64,000 bases of DNA, from contig CAJNOJ010000013.1 in NCBI GenBank assembly GCA_905250025.1, positions 682,001-746,000 of the forward strand. Reading direction: 5' to 3'. The translations under genes were made by a program, and so were the position numbers. Numbering within the stretch: the first letter of the stretch is position 1; each line of letters opens with the position of its first letter. Below the pieces are notes generated by a model. The model made no database searches and was not told the origin of the DNA. It worked only from the letters and a program-made list of their open reading frames with translations. Positions 40,089 to 52,800 of the stretch are shown here, in pieces. This DNA is from Adineta ricciae. Lineage: Eukaryota > Rotifera > Eurotatoria > Adinetida > Adinetidae.

Positions 40089-40560
40089 AGTGTTCCAAAG
40101 TTCGAGGTCACACCTTCGAAAAAAAAGAAATGATAATTCAAAATGAAATATTTTCAAGTCTCTCATCATATGACTGAAACGTGTCGAATGTAAAAATAAC
40201 TCGCTGAAAATATCGATTCGGTCAATACACTCACATAGTTCGTTTGATAATGTTATATGTGTAGTCATTTTTTGATGATTCTACGCAGCACGTTTTTTTT
40301 TCTCAAAATATAAAACCTATTTATAGTGTCATTTCTTTTTCTCCTATCATCTCTGTGTAAACAGTTAGTTTCCTACTCGACGTTTTTCTTCGGCGCAATT
40401 CTTTTCATAACGGAACATATTTGAAAATGTAAGATTATGTTGTACTAAGTTATTTAAATAAACAATACATATCTGTCTTACCATATAGATTTGAAAAGAA
40501 ACGAGAGAATTTAATAAATTATACGATGATGTCGATAAACGGTCGATGAGAAAAGAAATT
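40089..40560. other. 5' flank of AMPK gamma
   Basis: Contains an alternative ATG-led frame ending at 40268 that could be a non-joining 5' exon. No other feature was recognised. Confidence 0.4.
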
Positions 40561-40568
40561 CATCTATA

Positions 40569-41490
40569 CATGAAGAGTTAGTTTACACACGGTAGCTGCT
40601 ACAACGCCGAACGAGCGCAAGAGAACCGATTGATTCTAGTTCACCATAGCGAATGGGAAACGAGATCCTATCCTCTAAAATACATTCTGCGGCGCTGATG
40701 TCGTTGTGTATTAAACGAAACAGTCATAGCGCTCTCATATGTTTCTTTATATGGACACCACTCATTAGGAAGAGGAAATCAAGCGTCTGATAGAGTATAA
40801 CTAACGCGTTTACTTCATCGACATCGTTCGTAAATATAATGATTAGGTTGACATCTCCTGTCGAGCAACTCAGTAGAACACCGCGAAGAAGAAATCTTCT
40901 ATAATCGGAAGTTCTACTCAAGATCATGATGTCAAAAAAGAGATTAGAATCTATGATTAACATGCCAATCTAGGCGGATTGATGGTGTTGTATAGAAGTG
41001 TAATTAACTCATCTGCTTTGTCAACACAATCGAATATGATAGCTTGATTTCAAACAGTTAAATAATCTTCTTTCGTAGTTCAAGATCAGCAACACTACCG
41101 GATATGTTGTTCCAACGGTGTAGACATGCTGACAGATAGATACAAGCAATCAACTATCTCTTATTGATAGTTATAATTCAACTTGTATTGTATAATCTAT
41201 GAAAATGTCATCGGCACTCACCAATACAAATCTCAATTCTTTGTTCAATATTGTTTTTTTCATCAACGAGTTGATTCGTTTCTTCTCTTCGCAAGTAAAA
41301 CTACTCGACGAGTAAGCGTCTCGTTAAACCTTGATTCAACTGTAACAAATAAAAATCTCGATTTTTACCTCTAAAATGTGTTCTTTTGCGCTACTGTCGT
41401 TGTTCTTCCGTGCAACTTCCGTAGCGCTCTTACCTTTTCGTTGACATTGACACTTATACCAAGTGATTTTGAAAGACTTAATTTAATGAG
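40569..41490 (-). pseudogene. Possible remnant of an ankyrin-repeat / protein kinase gene
   Basis: Short minus-strand pieces resemble parts of one protein but do not join into an intact gene. At about 41370-41475 a frame reads GKSATEVARKNNDSSAKEHIL, like an ankyrin repeat, and ends at a possible donor. At about 41040-41110 there is a WNNISGSVADLELRKKI-like start. At about 40830-40900 there is LLSCSTGDVNLI, like an ankyrin helix. At about 40570-40710 there is LIHNDISAAECILEDRI, which recalls the HRDLAARN catalytic loop of tyrosine-like kinases (Asp kept). Stops and frame changes separate them. I read this as a decayed copy of an ankyrin-kinase gene. Chance resemblance of individual pieces remains possible. 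It sits in the gap between the divergent AMPK gamma and MKK7 genes. Confidence 0.35.
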
Positions 41491-41524
41491 TAACTAGCGC
41501 AGAATAACAACAACATCTACCGAC

Positions 41525-43256
41525 ATGTCAACTCCACCTTCCAATACGCTATCTCGATCTTCATCATCGTTGAAATCCATAGATAATGATCATCTTGATA
41601 GTTCCTCTCTAGCCACTCAAATAGAACATCTCGAAAGAAGACTAACTCCTATTCTTGGAAATCCTGCTCAAGATCCTGATGTGAAAAAAAGACCAAAGCC
41701 AAGTGAGAAAAAGACACCGAATATGATTGACATATCAATGCATGTGCGTATTCAACTAATCTAGGTGGATCGTTGGCTATGCGTAAAGGTGCGATCAATT
41801 TGCCTATATCATCAACAAAACCAGCTGTAGATCTGACAAGGTAGACAAGAAGATGTATAATTATGTATGTATATATATGAACGTTGTGTTGTAGTGAAGA
41901 AACACGTGCTAAATATCAAGAAATAATACAGAACTCTGGTTTATTTTATATTAACGGAGAGGTATCTTCATCATATTCGTGTTTTATTATTTTTTTTATC
42001 GATGGCACATCTGTTTTTCTAGAGACAACTTATCGAGCAGAAGGACATAGTGAAAATCGGTCCACTTGGCGTGGGCTCGTGTGGTGAAGTGTTCAAAATG
42101 GAACACAAACCAAGCAAAATGACCTTAGCCATGAAAGTAACTATTTCATTGATTGCTTTTTCTCAATCAATTCCCAATCGAGTAATTTCAGGTCATGTCT
42201 CGAACAGCATCTGATGAGGATAATAAACGTATCATAATGGATTTAGATGTTCTGGTTAAAAGTCATAATTTTCCGCATATCGTTCGCTGTATTGGCTATT
42301 TCATTCGACAAGTAAATAAGAGAATTTTCCAAAGATAGATCTGTTCATCGTATCGTTAATTCAACTATTTAGACAGAGGTTTGGATAGGTATGGAATTGA
42401 TGGCATGCTGCTTCGATAAACTTCTAAAACTAATTAAACAGCCTATACCTGAACCTATTCTTGGCAAGCTAACATATTCAGTAAGTTTTCTTACGTGTCT
42501 CTATCATGTGTATTCGTATATCTCATCCTAGACTGTGACTGCTCTCAACTATCTCAAAGAAAAACAGGGTGTCATGCATCGGGGTTAGTGCTTATTTTGA
42601 TCTAGAACTTCACTTCGATTGATTTACGTTTACTAGATGTCAAACCATCAAATATACTAATTGACGAACATGGAAATATAAAACTATGCGATTTTGGTAT
42701 CTCTGGAGTGCTCGTCGAATCAAAAGCAAAATCGAGAAAAGCTGGCTGTGCTGCGTACATGGCACCGGAACGGATCAATTCATCCATGGCAGATAAGCCT
42801 AATTATGACACACGAGCAGACATATGGAGTTTGGGAATTACATTGGTGAGCTTTCATTAATAGAAAGAATTAATCTGTCTAACTAAAGAAGATGTTTCCT
42901 ATTGTAAATCGCAGATTGAATTGGCAACGAATGCACATCCGTATGCGAATTGTCAAACAGATTTTGATGTTATGTCTCGTATTGTTACTGAAGATCCGCC
43001 TGAATTACCTGCTGATCTCTCATTTTCTGATGACTTTCGATCATTTGTAAATAATTGGTAAATATGCCTACTTTTCTTCAACAGTTTATCTAACTTCGTG
43101 TCACTGCGTAGTTTAATCAAAGATTACCAACAACGTCCAAAATATGGTCCATTAATGTCTCATCCATTTTTCATTCAATCGACTGAACAGCCGGTTGATG
43201 TTGCTGAATGGTATCGAGTAGTATCCGCTAAAGCATGTCAAAAGCGCGCACAATAA
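41525..43256 (+). CDS. MAP2K7: MAP kinase kinase 7 (JNK-activating dual-specificity kinase)
   Basis: Phosphorylates JNK on Thr and Tyr in the stress pathway. The N-terminus (MSTPPSNTLSRSSSS) has a predicted coiled stretch (ATQIEHLERRLTPIL) and a basic docking-like segment (KKRPKP, then MRKGAINLPI), as in animal MKK7. The kinase domain is complete. It has GPLGVGSCGEVFKM (glycine loop), LAMK (catalytic lysine), NKRIIMDLDVLVKSHNFPHIV, the catalytic loop VMHRDVKPSNILID, the DFG in IKLCDFGISG, then SKAKSRKAGCAAYMAPERI and a C-lobe ending DVAEWYRVV and RAQ. SKAK, GCAAYMAPE and DLDVLVKSH are MKK7-type rather than MKK4 or MKK3/6. The second activation-loop acceptor is Ser rather than Thr. An intron of 62 nt at 41701-41762 removes a stop that would otherwise interrupt the N-terminal region. 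About eight exons. Confidence 0.92.
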
Positions 43257-44685
43257 CGCCGGTGACACCTCTGAACGTTCCATTTTCTTTTTTTTCCTAT
43301 ATTTTTTCAAATATTTTGAATAAAAGTTTATGACTTTGAAAAGAACGTTTATTTTAGGAAAAAGAGATGTTAGTTTCTTCTTTTTCAACTCAATTGCATG
43401 ACTCGCAAGTAATTGCAATCTTACAAAAGTGCTGCTTTTTTCATCCGAGAGCATATCACACACACTTAAATGAACGACTTGTCAAACAAAAGAAAAACTG
43501 GAAATGAATTTCAAACATCTGATTTTCCAATGACTTGAACTCACCCGTGTGCCCTTCAATGTCCTGAGAAAGCGGCTGTTTCCTGAAATGCGATGACAAG
43601 TTCCTAATCAAATATTGAGTCATACAAAAACAATGTTTAATTAGTTGACATTTAGTGAACTGTAATGACAATCAGAGAAAATATTCAAAATTTCACTGAG
43701 AAAATTTGATATCTCTGATTACTTTTCGTCTGTTGATAAGATTGCCTTTGTTCTTTCATATATGCCGATGAGTTCTTTTGTCGTAGAGACTCGTTTTGAA
43801 AATGCTCGATGTTTCACCGAGACTCTCTCGTCAACGTTTTCAAGTGAATTACTTGTTCGCGTAAGTATTACTGTAAGAATTTCTGCTTTTGTTACTTTTC
43901 GCACAAAATCATTTGATTTCAAGTGGAAAAAACAAAGAGTCCGGCACGATTAGATGATTAAAATTTGTTATAAACTTATCTTTGCGTTTCCATCAAATGA
44001 AAAGCAAGACTGCTTGTTGCTTTGTTTTCTCTCCAATTGATTTTCATTATTAGAAAGAGAAATTCTCGAAGTGCCGTACTTGTTCATTATCCGAACAGTC
44101 AGCAAAAGAAAAGAAAATGATTTTCTTCGTTGCTTTCTTTTATAGAAATACTTCAAAAGAAAGAAATAGCGTTCTATATGGTTGTTTCTTGTAACGACGA
44201 GGATCAACAGTAACAACAACAATAATAACAACAACTACTGTAGCTGTAGCAGCAGCCATCGTCGTTGGACATGAGTGAAAGCAGTTGACGACGCAAACGC
44301 ATATACACGCTCACAGGTAACACGACAACAATGAAAAAGCAAAACAAGAATGAAACAGGCAGGCAGACAACGCGAAAAAGAGAGGGAGAGAGGGAAAGAG
44401 ACAAAGTAAAAAATTCTTTACACCTTCACTAAGGTTTCTTTTTGTCATTCACTCATTCTCTTATTTTATTCAGTTGTGCGTTTGTGAGAGTTGTGTGTCG
44501 AACAAAGACAAATAGTATCCAATACATACGCAGGTATCCCAATCTTAAATACATAAATAAAACATTCCAGGTTTCTGCTCGAAAACTTATTAGAAGGAAA
44601 ATATCGAAAGACACAATTACAGTTTCTATTGCTTATTTTCTTTTTTTTTTGTTTAATAGCCAATTAATTCTTCGGTGCTTCGAAC
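43257..44685. other. Intergenic
   Basis: Downstream of MKK7 and upstream of tektin-3, both on the plus strand. AATAAA at 43319 may be the MKK7 polyadenylation signal. Small minus-strand frames (43152-43463, 43456-43671, 43719-43922) were inspected and not recognised. Confidence 0.5.
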
Positions 44686-46571
<1,886 letters not shown>

Positions 46572-47439
46572 AAAATAGTAAGATACGAAGCATTGATGTT
46601 CTCAATAACAATGGCTTTGCTTTGCTTTTTAGTGAAATGTTTATTAGTGTCTTTCATATTGCTGACTCCGTCTATTTTCTTCACAACAGAGACATTTTAT
46701 AACTATTATTATAATATTTTTATTTTTCTTCAACTTTTATTCTGTATTTTTCTCTCTTCTTATAGGATTTCACATATATATGCCTTTCTTCTTCTTCTTC
46801 TTTTTTCTTTCTTGTATACACATACTCATCAACAAGAATTTTATTTTTATTTCTGTAGTGAAAGAAAAGAACGCCAACAATATCCGAGAGATTCATTTCT
46901 GGAAGATGCAAACGATCGACTTCATTCTCATTTCGATCTGATAATCAATGGAATTATCGAACGAAAGGGAAAAAACGCTAGGTGACTATGTCGTGCATGT
47001 CTATCTCCGTTGACACTTGATCAGCAAGTGGTCGTTTCCAATATTCTATACTTGCTCTAATTGTCCCAAGCAGTTAGTTGCCTGACCATCACGTCATCAG
47101 AGTACTGATTGCGATCAACATCGACACATCTATACATTCAGGTGCTACTCACACTAAGGCATACCTTAATTGAAGAGCACTCCTCCTCTGCAATGTTATT
47201 CGACAGTTGCATGAGACAAAAATCATCGTATACTAATCATGCTAATTGATCATTAGTTTTGTTCCGTCATAGACAGATGACCTAAGAAATAAACGAGTCA
47301 ATTGACTTTCGTACGGGTTTTATTTCTATATACTGTTTTCCGAACACAAAAGAAAAATGTATGTTATGTATGTATTAATGAATAATAGAGCAGAGAGAGT
47401 GAGAAGAAAAAAAACAAAAATGAAGGATATATGTTCGTA
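46572..47439. other. Intergenic, convergent 3' ends
   Basis: Between the ends of tektin-3 (plus) and the Pax-like gene (minus). It contains T-rich and TTC-repeat sequence near 46785-46810. A 130-codon plus-strand frame at 46593-46985 is Phe/Leu/Tyr-rich because of the T-rich base composition and is not supported. Confidence 0.5.
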
Positions 47440-48463
47440 TTAACATGCAAGAGATTTCTGACGCTTGTTGTTGCTGTTGTTGATTCGTTCATCAGTTGAT
47501 GCTAAAAGATAAAACGACTTTAAATGATCTGGAGAGATGAAGTTTTTCAGTAACATACAATGCGATGATGATGATAGAGGTCTTTTGCTTTTTATTGTCA
47601 CTTTCATTGAGAGAATGTTTTCAATTGAATGTTTGATAAGTGAAGATGATGAAGTATTTGGTTTGCTTTCGATTGATGAAATCGAACTGTTGTCGTCATC
47701 ATCATCGGATGCATCGTTTTCATCAGAAGAAGGATTCGTCGGTGCTGCACTTGGAGGTAGTTGATGTTGAAAGAAAAATTGACTTTGCTGATGGAATGAA
47801 AAATATCGAGACGATGAATAGAAGTTTGTTGGAAGATGTTCGGGACTTGTTGATGATGATGATTGATAATTTCTGTGATTTCCAGTTATAAAACAAATAT
47901 TAAATGACAAACAAGTTGAACTTACCGAACTGATGATGCTTCCTCGGTCTCGTGAGTTTTATTTGATGACGGTGATATATTGACATCCTATGTAAAAGGG
48001 AAATTCATCGAACACTCGTGTTCATCTTGCGAAAATAACTACAAACCTGACATTTATTCACGTCCATCCGATTACTGTATCCTTTCTATAAAAACAGAAA
48101 GAATCTCTCAATGACTTCCTCATGTTGCTCATCGAAGTTTTACTTTTGAGTGTCGACCATTTGCTCCATTGATCGATCCGGGTCGAATGGAACCTGTTTC
48201 ATAGAATCGCGTTAAAATCTTCGAAACACATCCATGGGAAACAAGTAGTTTGCGTGAAATATCACACGGCCGAATTCCAACTAATGCCAGCTCGACAATC
48301 TGTCGACGAACATGATCAGGTAACGGACGACCATTGACAAAAACACCGCCAAGTTGATTAACTCCTGCTTGACCTAGATCGTCATAATGTTTTAACGACT
48401 GCAAGAATGATGTAAGATTCTATTTGTCTTACCTACGCCCGGTACATATAATTTGCTTTTCAT
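47440..48463 (-). CDS. Pax-like transcription factor with half a paired domain and an octapeptide-like motif
   Basis: Five exons. Exon 1 (about 48437-48463) gives MKSKLYVPG. Exon 2 gives [12 protein letters not shown] and then the N-terminal (PAI) half of a paired domain, very close to Pax2/5/8: [36 protein letters not shown] and [24 protein letters not shown]. The next residues ([31 protein letters not shown]) do not match the C-terminal RED half. The remaining exons are short or low-complexity, with no homeodomain. The last exon is Ser/Asp/Gln-rich and contains KHSIENILS, which resembles the Pax octapeptide (eh1-like, Groucho-binding), then ends RQKSLAC. Introns here are about 50-60 nt, leaving no room for a missing RED exon. 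It is probably a DNA-binding repressor or partner. The Pax2/5/8 affinity is inference from the PAI half and the octapeptide. Confidence 0.8.
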
Positions 48464-49865
48464 CTTTTTTCAGTTGCGATGCTTTTCAATGATGATGTCA
48501 CTTGATTTGATCGATGAAATCGAGAAGTATTCTCCTACTGTGTGTTGGTCTGTGATTTCTTTGACACTCGACAAAAAAAAGAGAGATGGAGAAGGAGAAA
48601 AAGAGAAAGAAATGTTTTCATTGGCTGTCACAATCTTTTTTCATTGGATGATGAGAAAATCACGGAGAGAAAAGGAAAGAATGAGTGGGAAACGAGATGG
48701 ATAGTTGGAACTCACACGACACGCTCTTCTCACACACTGAATGTGCAAAAGTGAAATATTATTCTAACAAATCAAAAAGAAACTTAGAAATACATCAAGG
48801 CGTTAAACCATCTTTTAACAACCATTATTCCCATAAAGTTTGAATTAGCAATGAGTTGTGCATATCGAACTTGAAAAGAGTTTTGCCAAACGAGATCGTT
48901 GTATGAACTAGACTTTGCTTCTGATCTTAAAATAGCAACCAATCAGAGTTTCTGCTGTCCACGGTTTGTGGTTACACCATCGCGCCAGCTGTCCGATCGG
49001 TCGAGATTGTACTTCGTTTTCTTTAATAGTCGTTTTCTCTCTCCCTCTTCCTCCTGTAAGTATAAGTGTGTGAAATGAAATATTGCTCTTCGTGTCGGTT
49101 CACTGGCGCAACAATCAGCACCAGCCGCATATGTTTCTTCAAACGCCGTCTCACTCTGTTGACCACTACTGTTACTTTCTGTCTTTGTTGTATTGAAGAA
49201 GAAGAAGAAAAATGAAAGACGAAAGAGACTACCGATAATGATTTGTCATTGTTGAGACTGTCACTGCTGATCGACCTACGTCATGAAAGGACTCAAACAT
49301 GTTATCACGAAAAGATTACGCCCAGAAACTGACAAATGGAGGATATCGACTAGAATGACTTTGAAATATATATATGCCATCACCTGTATAGAACATAACT
49401 ATATCAAAAAATAGACAAAAAAAGAGCGTGTGTCGGAAATTGAGCTGAGGAAAGTTGAAGCATAGATAGCGTGTGCCGGAAATCGGGTTGACTGTTGCCG
49501 TGCAATACACATGAAAACTCATTTCATGATCATCATCAGTCCCGATTAGACACTTAAGTAGAAGGAAAACGAAAGTCAATGATGGTTGTGCTTGATTGCT
49601 TTCTACTGTGCTTGTTTGATCGTCCACAACGAGCAGCATCTTTTCTGAAAGAATAAATGAGAGAAAAAACAGGGCGGTTCTCACTCATTAATTCAATCAT
49701 CATGACACCTATACTTTGCCCCGTAACGTACCATTAACCACCTTTATTTTCTTGTCATAGCCGCGTGCATGTGAGCGAAGAACAATAAGTAATAAAATGA
49801 ACATTTTTGAGCAAACATTATTTTATTATTTTTTGTATAAAAACAACACAGAACAAAAAAAGAAA
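48464..49865. other. Intergenic, with one unsupported membrane-like frame
   Basis: Lies upstream of the Pax-like gene and downstream of the BK channel. A minus-strand frame at 49316-49684 (122 codons) contains a possible internal start, MLLVVDDQTSTVES, and several hydrophobic stretches. I do not recognise it and no splice chain supports it. The rest shows A/G-rich sequence only. Confidence 0.45.
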
Positions 49866-52800
49866 TTAATATCTATTCATAACCATATCATCTACCATTG
49901 GAGTTGTCCGAGTAACGATTGTATACGGTCTTGACATGCCTGAATCGAATGGTCTAGATACAACATCAGAATGAATAGGATTATCCATTGATTTCATTGC
50001 ATCTACGTCTGTATTAAGTATCGGATCGTATTTCGGTTGAAATTGTTGTATCACATAAACCTAGAGAAAGGAGACCTTCAAGAATGAATTCAAAAGAGCG
50101 ACAATATCTTTACTAGATCGGTTTTGTATAAAGGCAATGTTCGTGGCGGACTACATATGACAACGCGTTTGTTTGATTGAACAGTTGGTTCAGTTATCGA
50201 ACTATCTCGTAGACGATAGAGACCAAGGCATAGCCAATCACGGTGCATTAATAAATTAACAAATAGATCTCCGTAAGTTGGATTCTAAAGGACAAGATCT
50301 AACAAAAATCATCTTTTTATATTGGTAGGCAAACCTCGTCCCAGAATGAATTCATCACAACTACAGAATTGGATTTGGCATCTTTAGAATCTTCGGTAAC
50401 AAGATATTCTACTGGCAATAGAACTACACGCGGTCGTCTTCGATTGTTGAGTACTTCTTTTGAACTTGAACCTTGTGTCATACCCGCACCTTCTGCTAAG
50501 ATCTTTTCCAATTCTGGCGTTGCACCACCCGTAATCAATGCTATAAAAGAATAAGTACACTTGCATGTAGAATCAAAACAATATCTATGAAGTCAACCTC
50601 GTAGAATAGTCAACGCATTCTCATTGAAATACGTTGCACTCATCAATGAATCTAGAACACTTATGGCAAATGAAGTTCCACATGCAAATGGTTGTGTCAT
50701 ATAGAGATCAATGTTTGGATCATCGTCGTCATCTTGGTCAAGAAAAACAACATTTGTATCGTTTTCTAAAAGGTAAATCATCTATTTACAAACACAAAAT
50801 ATTCGTTTTCTTTACTCAGTTCAGTGATTAATGGAATTGATGTTCCAAAACGTCGATCAGATGTTGTACATTCTGTATCGAAACTCATCGCTTTTATATT
50901 CAATGAACAAAGTATAGCTGCTTTATCTGTTAAATATCGATCCTGGCGTTGATCTTGATGTGATGCTGATGAGGATAAAATGACACACATATCACATAAA
51001 TGAATATTAACTGCCCGTAATGTTGCACGATCGTTTGGTGAACCCTGTGAAGAAATAAAAAGCAAGTTTACACACGTCAAGGAGCAGCTCAATATCAATT
51101 ATCAATAACATACATCAACTATATACACTTTGGGAAAATTGCATATATGTCTCCATTCTTTTTTGAGAAAAGTACTATTTCCAATAAATACAATTGGTTT
51201 AAGTTCATTGTCATCGAAATTTGATGCACGCAGAGGCATGACGAAACTACGTAGGCCAATGACCGGTGATGATTCTTCCGCAAATACACAACAGATAACA
51301 TGATGAGTCAGTTCACATTTCACTCGAATATCCTAAATGTGATTTTTCGTCATAGGATTTGTGAAAAACGAAGAAGGTTTTCTCTTACGATCGTTTGTTG
51401 GTCTAATGTTTGTGTTGGACACCAGTAAAACATGCCAGTGGTATCAAAACAGAATGATTTTAGCATTTGAGGAGTTGGTGGAAGAGGATGTTGACTGAAA
51501 GACAATCAGATTTAGTAATTAGGTTATTGTTTGATGATCAAAGTAATTAGCATACATTATCGAACTTTCCGATCGAGGCCGTGACATTTCACGTCCTATA
51601 TATAAACATTTAGATAAAGAGAAAACCAAAATGAATTCCTTGGGCATCTTACGAGACTTGTTACTATTCGATGAATCTATTCGACATCGAATAAAGAACA
51701 TTAGGATTAGAAGTCAAAGCAAGCAAAGTAAATACCCTCAATACGATAGTGAACACATTTATGAATGGCTTCTGGTTTCTCTTTATGATGACAATGATGG
51801 CAGTAGTACCGAGCTCTATGCAAAAGAAATCGAGTAACTGATTGATTTGTCATATGAGATGATGATGAAGACGATTACCTTGATGCTTCTTCTGAACTTC
51901 CGGCTAAAAAGAATCCCCGTGTTCGCTTGGCAATCCGATAATACTTCGATGTTCGATCAGGATTGATTGCTAAGCGTCGTTGTCCGTTCTCCTCGCAAAC
52001 TTCAATCGCGAACAGAAGAATATCAAGTTCAACGAGGCAAAATCTAGACAAAATCAAACGGATGTTTTCATTCAAACCAAGTCTTTTCTTTACCTGGCAG
52101 CTTCACTAAAATTTTTCAAATCATGTACAAAATAATTCGATAACGTCTCCGTGTACATCTCCAACGATGCACCCCGAAGGTATTGTTGTAACCAAACGGA
52201 TCGATCAGGTGCACCCTGGATTGTAAGAACAGAAAGAAAGCAGATGATCTCTTCGTTTTCCCTTATGCTAAATAGTACAAAGGGACACTGACCTTTTCTG
52301 TTAATTTTCCAGCAACCTAGAAGAAACATATTTCCTTCGTGGTTATCGATTATTTCTTGATTCGAATGTCTCGCTTTGCTTACCTCGGTATCTGAACGCA
52401 TAGCAAAAATATTGGCAATCATCGTTGAAAAGCCTGGATTCAGACAACTTTCGGCAATTAAACCTAGTTTCAACTCTAAACAAAGAAATTATCGATAGAT
52501 AAGCGTAAACATTCTTCTTCTCTTGATTATCTTACCAGCAATGCAAACAGCTTCATCTGTGTTATTATTCCATGCTGGAATATTCATTAAGTGCATCTAG
52601 ATAAATGAGATAATAATAATCAATGGCTTGCAATGATGTCAAATACTTTGTTATGATATTGTAGAAGTTGAACGATAATTTTCGTTTCCGAATGGTAATT
52701 TTTTATACTAATGACACGCATAATATTACTAGCATCTTCGCCATCAGGATCAATGGCGTCTTTATTCGCTAAGATTAACACTGCTTCTGTTCTTTTTAAC

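Noticed and set aside
41742..41765. Apparent 17- or 21-nt micro-intron or frameshift in the MKK7 N-terminus before the GSLAMRKG segment
   Set aside because: An ordinary 62-nt intron from the GTGAGA donor at 41701 to the same acceptor at 41762 gives an in-frame join (RPKP-S-GSLAMRKG), so no unusual intron is needed.
46593..46985. 130-codon plus-strand open frame rich in Phe, Leu and Tyr
   Set aside because: The composition follows from T-rich and TTC-repeat DNA downstream of tektin-3. No start context, motif or splice support.
49316..49684. 122-codon minus-strand frame with hydrophobic stretches, possibly a small membrane protein gene
   Set aside because: No recognisable family, no supporting exons and mixed hydrophobic composition typical of chance frames here. 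Kept only as a note in the intergenic entry.
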